Origin: Chondrosia reniformis
Lineage: Eukaryota; Porifera; Demospongiae; Chondrillida; Chondrillidae
Reading direction: 5' to 3'
Length of the DNA: 64,000 nt
Assembly: GCA_947172415.1 (NCBI GenBank)
Contig: OX359190.1
Coordinates: 1,860,001 to 1,924,000 of the forward strand
A program made the translations under genes and the position numbers. Of the stretch, positions 54,599-64,000 are shown in pieces. The first letter of the stretch is position 1. Each line of letters starts with the position of its first letter. The notes under the pieces were generated by a model. The model had not been told where the DNA came from. It saw nothing but the letters and a program-made list of their open reading frames with translations, and did not search any database.

Positions 54599-57500
54599 TA
54601 CATTGTAGACTAGAGAGCCAATAGTGCACTGACATTACACATTATTTACAAATTAAATGAGTTTCACCTCTTGACTTGGGATCACAGCAAGTTAACACAT
54701 CTCATGTATGTACGTATAGATACGTATATGCTAGTCTGTTGGGAATACATTTACCAGATGCATTGAGTACCGAAATATCTGGTGTTCATCTTTTTAATGT
54801 ACTTTTTATGAAGCAAATTGAATTTAGTACCTATCACTGATTAATTCCTTCCACAAGTGTTTGAAATTTGTTTAAATCTTTCTACAAAATGCTACATCTC
54901 ACTTCCATTGATATATGCTCTGTTGTGTGTATATACAGACGGAAGTAGCTGATTTGAGCAGCAAAGGAACAGAGACACAACAGAAAATCATTGGACCTCT
55001 TGAGGTATGAAGACACTGGAGAGGATTTATAAATGTGTTCTTTGACTTTCATGTTCTTTATACTGTAGGAGAGGATAGCTGAACTGAATAGAGAACTGAG
55101 AGACACTCAGAAAGAAAATCTACACCTGAAAGAATGTGATTTGAAGGAGTCCAACATTGACTTAAAGGAATCTAACATTGAATTAAAGGAATCTATTTCA
55201 GAATTGAGGAAAACAAATTCAGATTTAAGGGATTCCAATAGCCAGACTATTGTAAGTATCACTGTTGTGATCAATACATATTATGTTATTTAATTTACTT
55301 GTCTAATCTTCTTAATGTAGGAGAGGATAGCTGAACTGACCAGTGAACTGAGAGACGCTCAAACGAATGTAGCTGAACTGACCAGTGAAATGAGAGACGC
55401 TCAAACGAATGTAGCTGAACTGACCAGAGAACTGAGAGACGCTCAGAAAGACAACCTACATCTGAAAGAACGTAATTCAGATTTGAAGGAGTCCAACATT
55501 GAATTAAAGGAATCCATTTCAGAATTGAGGAAAACAAATTCAGATTTAATGGATTCCAATAGCCAGACTTCTGTAAGTATCACTGTTGACATGTTATCAA
55601 TACATGTGTTATTTAATTTACTTGTCCAATCTTCTTATTGTAGGAGACGTTCGCTGAACTGACCAGTGAACTGAGAGATGCTCATAGGAATGTAGCTGAA
55701 CTGACCAGTGAACTGAGAGACACTCAAAGAAATATAGCTGAAGTAACCAGAGAATTGAAAGATACTCAAACGAATGTAGACAAACTAGAACTTTCCAAAA
55801 GGCACCTGAAAGAACGTATCAATGACTTAAATAAAACCAATTCTCTTCTGGGTGAAGGCAATTCAGAATTGAAGGTAATCCATTATTTTGACATGTAGAT
55901 TTCTTATTTTCATGTTTATATATAGTGATACTGTATGTAACATGTGAATGTGTTATTGCATGTTAATTATAGATGGAACTTTGATACATATAATATGTAC
56001 GCGTACATGTACGTATATGTCAGAAACATTCACAACTAGTAACTGATTGACAAGACATCTATGTACTGCAATGTAGACTAGACTACAGCAGCAACAGCAA
56101 AGTACAGAAAGAGTTGCAGAGTTACAAGAGGAGAACATCAAACTAAGAGAAGAGAAGGTATTTCATTTCACTATTACTATACATGGGAGTATGGGTACTT
56201 CCTTTTAACATGTTTTCTCAACTACCATAAAGGGTAGAGTATAATAATTTGGGACAACTCATCTAACTTTGCTAACCTTAATTATGTCCCAAATTACCCT
56301 ATGCTACACTATATGTACATACATAGTTACTTACTCCTGCAGAATCACTGGATCTGCAATATACACCTTTTAGTTAAACCAGTGCATGATGAAATAGTAA
56401 TATATGTACAGTCTGTCTACATTGATAGTAAGCGTGATATATGAATATAATTATTGAACAAGAAATGGTCTCTCTTTCAAACACCTTGTATCAGCTGTGG
56501 AATAGACTGTTACAGATTTTTATAACTTTTCTTCTAATATTTAGAAAACTGTTGATTCTTCTTATTTTTACTTGTGTAGAGCTTTCTTGAAGGTTCCTTG
56601 AAAGAATCTGAAGAGAGAAGGAAAGCTTTGGAAGAAGAAAAGAATAAAACTGAAAAGCAAGCTGAAGAGTTGAGGAGTAACATGTTGGAAAAGGTTGAAG
56701 GATTTGGTGCCATGTTAGAAGAAATGAAAAAATCATTAGACGTGTTGGAAGGTTAGCTTTATTTTCCAAAGAAGTGTGGACTTGTAAATTGAGCTATTTG
56801 ATTCATTTAAACTATTTAGAAAAGCAAAGCAAAGGAGAATTAATGAGGTGTGTGTATATATAGAAGCAATTCTTATATTATACATTTTGTATAAATCTTT
56901 AAGTTGGTCCTGATACAATAGTCTATTACAGTTGACTTGTATCTATTTCTACTCATCAGATATAGAGTAAGCCTCACCACTGACAATAGTCTACAGGTGT
57001 GAAGGGAGCTAGTAATTTGACTTTAGTTGGGCAAAGTTGTTATTACTTGTTTCTGAAAATATAGAGATTCTGAAACTAAACTGACTCAAATTTGAATGAA
57101 GACTGGAATAATTGTTAATTTTTTAATGAAGGTTTTATTTGTTTAATAGAATCCGTACTAAACCCACTTATGGTTAGTTTGTGTAATACAGTCAATTTTT
57201 AGAGAACTTTAGCTCTTGCTAATTCCTTCACCAGTAAGTCTTCCTACTTTAATTTTACTCAAATTGTTGGCTCAACTTTTGAAGGGTCTGCCAGACCTCC
57301 TCTGCAGTCCCTGATCTCTGACTAATGTACGTACACCAGTTAACTGGGCCAGTTGACTATGTACACAGGAAGATTAATTTTCTAATTTTATTCATTACGC
57401 TTTAATGATATTCATAGAGTATGTCTTATAGACTAGAATTCTGTGTTATTTTGTCCTTATAATATTCACTCAGAAATTCTACAATAGATAACATGAAATG

Positions 57501-57877
57501 TGTCCGTAGACACTCCTAAAAGGTGCATGATGTACTTATCTACGAATTAAGTATTTTATTACTTCCACAGCACTGAACTCACAACCAGTCACATGGATGT
57601 GCTGCTGAGAAATGTCGTTGACATGGTCCCTCAGAAATGGGAGGAAATTGCAATATGTCTTCATTTTGGGGATGCCAAGATAGCCTCACTTAAGGGTGGA
57701 AATTTAAACATTGAGGGACGATGTAAAGATATGCTAATATCTTGGCTGAGATCAGATAAAGATACTGGTAGCCGGCCAAGGACCTTGAAAACCTTGTACA
57801 CTGCACTAGTGGATCGAAACTGTAGACCCGAGGCAGATAAACTTGTAAAAGAAGTAAAGGGATTGGAGAAGGAATGA

Positions 57878-58861
57878 CGGTTAGTTGATGTTAAGTGTGA
57901 TGTTGTTTATTGAAGATTGATCTATGTGGGGAGTATAATGCGAGGGGGCGGTACCCTCTACTGGCTAACCCTTTGTATGAAAGATGTATACAATTTCAAC
58001 TGTTAAAAACATTGTGTCAAGTGAAGATACGTATGTTAATTAACAACAGCACCTTATATAGTAATGAATATTAATAATAATAAATGCTTAGAATAAAAAC
58101 TGTACAATATAAAATGGCTGAACCATTGTGTAGTGAAAGGGTCTGATATCGTGAGACTATTCCACACCAATACATGTATAGATGGGCTATTAAAGTAGAC
58201 CCAGCATGTTTTGACCAATACCACGTATATAGGTGTGTGTATATATAGAAGCAATTCTTATATTATACATTTTGTATAAATCTTTAAGTTGGTCCTGATA
58301 CAATAGTCTATTACAGTTGACTTAGCATCCTCTCCCTCCCATTAATGTGCAAGTGAAGGAGTGGAGAGGGTGGGATTGTTAATCATTGATAAGAAAAGTG
58401 TTGTTCATAATACATGTATGGCTTCTTTTAATTTCCTCTTATCCAATATTTCTCATCCTATAGTATTACAAAGGAGAGCAACTTTACAGTCTTTTAGCAA
58501 ACTATTGGATTACAGAAAGAAATGACACAATAATAGTAACCATAGCATGTTAGCTTCTCAATCATGTAGTACTATATGTATTATTACATTAAAACAAAAT
58601 GAAGTGTTCCTGCAGCGGAAGATAATGTTATTATACACTTACGTCATTCGTCTATTAGAGTTATTTGTAAACACTAAACTTAGATATTGCACGTTATGTC
58701 AATTTAATTGGAGTTTATTGATTACAAGCATTATTCTGTGACTATTTATATGCATGTATATAAATGCTTGTAAATTTGTGACTGAACAGTAAATTTGTGA
58801 GTTAAGTGGTTTAAGTGAGTGAGTTACTGTGAGGTTTCAAGCAACTGCATTTGAAAAGCAC
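57878..58861 (+). other. Intergenic DNA with an intron fragment inserted
   Basis: Homologous to 17647-18835 except that about 58231-58322 is a copy of intron sequence from 56846-56938 of the same gene (GTGTGTATATATAGAAGCAA to TCTATTACAGTTGACTT). No gene seen. Confidence 0.65.
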
Positions 58862-59534
58862 ATGATGACTGGAGCTGTAGGTCTTTAAGAGTTTTCCACT
58901 GTTCGTTGGTTATCTCATTTTCACTTCATCTGCTCGTCCTATTTGGAAGGTGGCTGCACCGTGGATCTGAAGATTCCATTAATATTGCACAATTTAACTT
59001 GCTTTGTGGCGAGTGTGTACACGTTCGTTGCTGGAGTGTACGCATTGACAACGACACCGTCTTTGCTCCCTGTTTCCGAAGGAAACTCGAACGTTATCCA
59101 CGTCTTATATGCATATTGGATAAGCAAGGTGATTGAACTCTTGGATACCGTATTTATTATCTTTCGACACAAGAAACGGCAGCTAACGGCGCGGCGCTTC
59201 ATGTTTTTCATCACTCGAGTATGCTGCTCCTTGCAGATTTCGCTTACAGCAGGACGCGTTGGACTCCAATATCAGTCGGTTTCACCATTAATTCCTTTGT
59301 ACACATAGTCATGTACGGCTATTAAAACCTAGCAACCTTCTACAGCCTCAGCTGTGGAAGAGAGGAGTGACACAGCTGCAGATTGTCCAGTTTTTGTTTG
59401 TTATTTATGTGGGAGTTTATGGCTACGTGAACTACGGGTATTGTATTTATTCCATTATTTATCCCGTAGCAATCTTATTATTCTTTGTAAACTTTTACTA
59501 TAATGCCTACTTATCCAAAAGATTCAAGAAGTAA
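58862..59534 (+). pseudogene. ELO-type elongase, copy 3, degenerate
   Basis: About 55 nt of the N-terminal coding region is deleted after GTCTT (58884). A C is lost at GCACCGTGG (about 58969), and GGCGC is duplicated before the histidine box (about 59187). The same TAT-TAA stop as in copy 1 occurs near 59323. KVIELLDT and VFHH codons can still be read in shifted frames, as can the QLQIVQF and KRFKK codons. Clear pseudogene. Confidence 0.88.
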
Positions 59535-59858
59535 TTAAAGAAGACTACGAGGAAGCTAAAGAAGAGACTGTATATTAAGAGAGTTTATGTATAACAAGTC
59601 TGGAAAGTCTTTTATTTCTATTACATGCACAACTTGCATATATATGCACCAAAGCTGCTACTTTTGTGTTGCATAATTATTGTTGAATTACATACCCAAT
59701 TCATTTTCACTATTAAATTAAATCCAAATTTTGCACGGTGTCGAACAAGTGGAATTGTGCAGTTGTAGAAAGCTTTTTAATTCATTAAATAAGATTGATG
59801 GATGTAATGTATATTATTCATGTGACTGTCACATGACCTGATGTTCCTCACATCAGTA

Positions 59859-62445
59859 CTAACAAATGAATGGCATATCAGGCATGTCTTGTGATGTACT
59901 TAGTGTGGGGGAGGACTTTGAACTCTGTCGGGTAGTTCTAGTTACCTCCGGAGGGGAGGTGTCCCAGGAGGGGGTGTGGTCCTTCTCTTTGGATTTACTC
60001 TTCTCAGACTTGACTGGTTTGTGTTTCTTCTTATCAATCTTCTTTTGTTTCTTCTTTGAAGACTTTCCTACAGTGATACAACGTCATACAGGGGCTTGGA
60101 GTGGAGGGTGGAGGCTGTATAGGATCTATATGTATACACACTTGTACGTTTAGCTGATCTAGTCTAGTGCACTTTGACTGTGAAGCACACACTAAACTTT
60201 ATTACACAAAGTTTGATACAAGCTGAGAATAGGTTTAGTAATATTCTCCTAAAGTCAATCCATAACTTAACATAGGTACTGTCATTGGATATACAGTACA
60301 ATAAAATGATATAGCACTGGTTACACAAGACACATGCTAGGTGCTTCATATGGTACCTTCTTTGTGTAGTGATGATGCAATACTGGCAGCACTCCCTGTA
60401 GAGCTGGTCTCCCAGTTTCCCTTCTTACTCAGAGGAGGAGCTAACGGTTCATGTTCCTTAATACCTAGCACATTTGAAGTGTATAACAGACCATCACATC
60501 ACAATAATCCATAAAATATTAATTTAGTAATTCAAAAGTATGTGCAGAAGTTACACAATTCAGAATGCCAGTGAGTATAGCGAACAGTTCATTGGTCAAT
60601 AGGTATATTGCTTGCATATATTCTATACACATGTACGTGCATGTTGTATGTGAAGGTCTATTCGGACCAACTGTATGGAGGTAGACATTATTACTTTCAT
60701 TGAGTGAGTCTTCATCTTGAAAAGATGGTCTTCTCTTCCCAAGAGGCGAGAGCTTGGAGGAGGAGCTCAGCAGTCTTGTTCGTATCTCCTTCCTCTGCTC
60801 CTCTGTGTGCTGGGGACACTTGACTGAACGTGTACACAGTCTCTTTGTCCTCTCAGACACAACTCCACAAATTGAGTTCAATGTACTTCTTTGCTTTTCT
60901 GAGGAGAGAGAGAGAGAGGATTAGTAGAGACAAAAATGTCAACAAAACAGAAATGTGCTACACTAAAAATATGGGCAGTATAAATTTAGTGATAATGGAC
61001 ACATTAAATGTGTCTAGTTTTAGCATAAAACACAATTGGATTGCACTGAAGTTGAAATGCTGACAAACGATTATATTTTTAGACAATCAAAAAGTCCAAA
61101 AAAATCAACTATTTTTCAGATCAATGTAAGGCTATAGCTATAACTATACTTACTATATTAAGGAAGTCTTAATTTACTGCACTTACTGACCTTGAGGAAA
61201 TGTTAGGAAGTTGGCAACCGTTAGTGGAACAGAAGTCGGCTGAAGGAAACAATTCATTTCACTTACATAGTTATTGTATAAATATCATATATTATACGTA
61301 TGTACTAAGTTATAAAGATATGCACTCACAATAGCTATACAAACATACTTTAGTCTTCTCTGTGGTTTGTGTGGGAGGGGGAGGAGGAGGAGGGGGCGGG
61401 TCTATCTTGACACTCCTCTTTGGAGTAGGTGAAGCTGTTCTGTCTTTCTCCCTATCTCTCTCCCTGTCCTTCTTCGGCCTCTTGGAACCTGCAGTTAAGA
61501 AGGTCAGCTAGGAATGTATGCAACCAGTTGTGTGATTCATAAGTCAGATCTCTAATAGATATAATTACTATATTTGGTACTTAAATCTAGTCAACTATTG
61601 CTTTCAAATAATTAATTATGCTTGGCTTTCAAATAGTAATGACTTACACGTATTGACTTCTTATAACTATCTACTTGTACATACAACATAACATATAAAT
61701 TGCAATACATGTATACCTTGGAGAGTGTACACGTATATGTGTATATATCTTATATTCAATAAAAGTGGATTGGTGGATCTCATCAAGACTGTACAGTCTG
61801 AATTATGGCCAATCTAATCTATTCCAAAGACTTGACAGCCACTACTGATGTTACAATTTATTTAAAATCTTTGTTTTATCCTTCTTGCTATTATGTGTGT
61901 GTGCAGTCTACTCCAGTGTTACCTTTCTTGTCCGGCACATACTCCTCCCCTTCAGAGTCACTTCCCCACTCTCAGAGTCGAGTATCCGCTGAGGTCTCTT
62001 GCTGGCCAGTCTGTTGCGACCAAGTCCCATGCACTTCTCAAGATGAGGAGCAAACTTTGGTACTCCGATGGTCACACTGCACTTTGGACATCTGCAAGTC
62101 AGGTTGGGCTTTTTGAGATCCTGTTTAGTGTTACCAAATACATCCACATCATCAGCTGCAGAAAGCACTATGTCTGCAAGGAGCGGGTGGATCAAAGGAT
62201 CTACTTGTACATACTACATAACATACATACCCAATCTAGTGTTACATACCATAAATCAGCCATTTTATTTCTGTCTCCATATAGTTTTATAAATACAAAC
62301 AATTCACTTTCCCCATCACTCCAATTCAAACTAGCCAATTGCAAGCTGTTCTAATGGTAAACACTTTATTAACACTTGTGGTTGGGCTGTCCTTATTGAT
62401 TTCAGTTTTTGTATAGCATGTCACAATAATAAACAATCATCATCA

Positions 62446-62476
<31 letters not shown>

Positions 62477-62755
62477 GTTTAGTAGAAATTATGCAGCCAT
62501 TTATCAGATTAGGAATTCGCATTTTAACTCTTTGGAGACATTCTCTTGTCATAATGTCAAATTTCATCTCGTTACTTATATTCTAAAGTCAAGCATTAGT
62601 TCTACTCATGACTCATGTCTCTCATCTTTCTTACCTCTTCGGTCAATGTTAGCTGGATCTGGGTCGATCAGTTCTTTGTAGTATCTCAGTTTAATAGCAC
62701 GATGAAGTTCAAAGGTTACTTCTAGAAATAATTCATCTACGTTTGTAAAAACCAT
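59859..62755 (-). pseudogene. ATXN7L3: ATXN7L3-like SAGA subunit, copy 3, 1-nt frameshift
   Basis: All seven exons are present: 62635-62755 (ATG at 62755-62753), 61923-62173, 61349-61488, 61191-61239, 60668-60898, 60357-60464 and 59859-60067. Exon 2 is 251 nt instead of 252: one C is lost in CTTCCCCACTC (about 61968), shifting the frame just after LDSESG, downstream of the zinc finger, and leading to a stop (RTRKVTLE) if the donor is not used. The other exons match copies 1 and 2 and are open. Repairing nothing, the product would be the N-terminal helix plus zinc finger only. The loss is in a C-run, so a sequencing or assembly error is a serious alternative, in which case this is the only complete copy. 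Confidence 0.8.
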
Positions 62756-63950
62756 AGCATATATGGTAAAGCTGTATTAGTAGTGTTCGCTATATAAATA
62801 TTACGAAGTGATGCATACCTTAGATTAGTTTTTAATGAGAATTAAGGAAAAATTGCTTGATTCAACAGAAAATATGAAATAATTATAAAATTGTACAAAA
62901 ATGGTAGACTTACAAGTGCTGTATCTAACTGTTCCTGATTGACTATATGAGAAGTCCTCCATCTTTTGAAAGCAACTGAATATTATATTTGTAACGATAG
63001 GAGGAGAAATGGTGTTATAGATTATTCATTAAGTATACCTAATTTTTATGCAAAGTGGAAGTTGTGTTTATAAACAAACAAACAAACAACTAAAAGTTCA
63101 CTAATTATCAAACTGCTGGAAGTTGTGTTTATAAACAAACAAACATTGATGGATTAGGACTTAGGGCAATCACTTTTAGAAGTAAGCTTCAAAAAGATGA
63201 GATGTTTGCAAATCAATTGCAAATACCACACATTTTAGGATCGGAAATAAATTAATTTCTTAATTCCCTTATACGTACATTATACATAGGACCAAAAAGT
63301 GACGCATAACACATTTATGATAAACAGTAGCTTCACAAGAATATTGGGGAACAATAGGTAACCATTAGTCACAACTCAGTCAATCTCACAAGTGTACGCA
63401 TAAGGACTTTTCAGTAGTGTCTAAATGAGGAATATTTGTTAGCCTACATAAATTAAATCATTGTGGCCTTTGAAGGCTGTGCTAGCATCTTAGTTGTGGG
63501 TACGTGGTCTACTTTTCTAAGACCTTTTACACATTACTCCCTACACAATGCACATGCTATGTAGCAGTCACAGTGAATACGTACATATCAGGTCATACGT
63601 AGGTATACAAATGATGATTCAGCAACTAAATCCTCTTATAAAGGTTTATCCTTTGACTTTTGAGTATCTAGAGAAACAGTATTATTAGTAACTCTTTCAA
63701 TCAACCAGATCAATTCACATGTGAGTAGGTGTTGGTAGGAGGCTAATTGCATCGTGTGTTTATGGACCTCAAAAGAGGTTGAATAATTTATGTATCACCA
63801 AATTCTCAAATATTTATACGTAGACGACCATTTTTCTAACACACTGCTTGGAAGATGTCCATAGCAACTAAAAGCTATCTAGTATAAGGAAACTCTTTGA
63901 ATCTATGTACATATACAGACGGTGTGTTGGAAAAACTTTGTATGTATATA
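62756..63950. other. Upstream flank of ATXN7L3 copy 3
   Basis: Homologous to 37773-39177 throughout (same TTTATAAACAAACAAAC pair, same TACGTA-rich stretch), without the 17-bp minisatellite. No gene seen apart from the possible KDGDFSYS-like exon remnant near 62895-62960. Confidence 0.55.
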
Positions 63951-64000
63951 TGTATTACCAGGCATAGGAGCAAAAGGTTCTTTCACCAATTATCTCCACC
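63951..64000 (-). pseudogene. Start of another collagen-like remnant at the right edge
   Basis: ATTACCAGGCATAGGAGCAA followed by AGGTTCTTTCACCAATTATC matches the upstream part of the collagen-like remnants at 10.35, 40.11 and 51.04 kb. In those blocks kelch-Death exon 1 follows within about 350 bp, so a fifth cassette may begin just outside the window. Confidence 0.6.

Larger units (their letters stand above)
51350..57877 (+). pseudogene. Kelch / stalk / Death-domain gene, copy 4, frameshift
   Basis: Exons: 51350-51364, 51968-52811, heptads about 53782-54018, 54076-54171, 54939-55004, 55069-55251, 55321-55572, 55644-55874, 56077-56157, 56580-56751, 56820-56847 and 57571-57877. A 4-nt insertion (CATG) near 52785 shifts the frame so the kelch exon ends in TGA at 52796-52798. 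About 60 nt containing the heptad-exon acceptor are deleted (53779-53782). The stalk is built differently: 183-, 252- and 231-nt exons with extra AELTSELRDAQTN modules instead of the 105-nt exon series. The Death domain is open (DMVPQKWEEIAICLHF, SWLRSDKDTGSRPRTLKTL). The oldest-looking stalk structure of the four; probably inactive as sequenced, unless the 4-nt insertion is an error. Confidence 0.8.

Overview
The window is eukaryotic, AT-rich and intron-dense. Introns are mostly 60-1100 bp with GT..AG ends, exons are small, and there are many miniature inverted-repeat elements (MITEs), minisatellites and TACGTA-type hexamers. Compactness, gene content (kelch, Death-domain, elongase, SAGA subunit, RUN-domain genes) and base composition suggest a sponge, most likely a demosponge such as Amphimedon queenslandica. 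The species call is inference; no search was run. Exon models were made by hand from splice signals, reading frame and comparison of the repeated copies.

Left part (1-10.6 kb): the 5' end of a FYCO1-like RUN-domain gene runs leftward (exons 522-5492) with three minisatellites in its introns. It shares a 93-bp gap between start codons with a rightward four-exon gene of unknown function (5586-8711). A small minus-strand terminal exon (9228-9352), a 402-bp insertion element and a collagen-like remnant follow.

Right part (10.6-64 kb): a degenerate tandem array. The cassette is (i) a plus-strand gene encoding kelch repeats, a long coiled-coil/heptad stalk and a C-terminal Death domain; (ii) a plus-strand ELO-type fatty-acid elongase sequence; (iii) a convergent minus-strand ATXN7L3-like SAGA deubiquitinase-module gene. 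Kelch-Death copies lie at 10.68-17.65, 23.25-32.89, 40.47-48.29 and 51.35-57.88 kb. ELO and ATXN7L3 copies follow copies 1, 2 and 4. Copy 3 is instead followed by a second copy of the 7.5-10.7 kb block, which carries the last exon of the unknown gene and the collagen-like remnant. A fifth cassette may begin at the right edge.

Only kelch-Death copy 1 reads open throughout (15 exons, 2826 nt, 941 codons plus stop). Copies 2, 3 and 4 each carry different lesions. All three elongase copies have stops or frameshifts, and each ATXN7L3 copy has a defect. The stalk changes length at two levels: a 21-bp repeat inside one exon (22, 11, 35 and about 11 units) and tandem duplication of a 105-bp exon with its intron (164-bp period). 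Comparing copies exposes several mobile-element insertions with their empty sites, including an 896-bp near-perfect palindrome and a TA-flanked pogo-like MITE.

The most interesting item is the kelch-stalk-Death family: a candidate signalling protein joining a beta-propeller to a Death domain through a rapidly changing stalk. No such architecture is known to me in well-studied animals.
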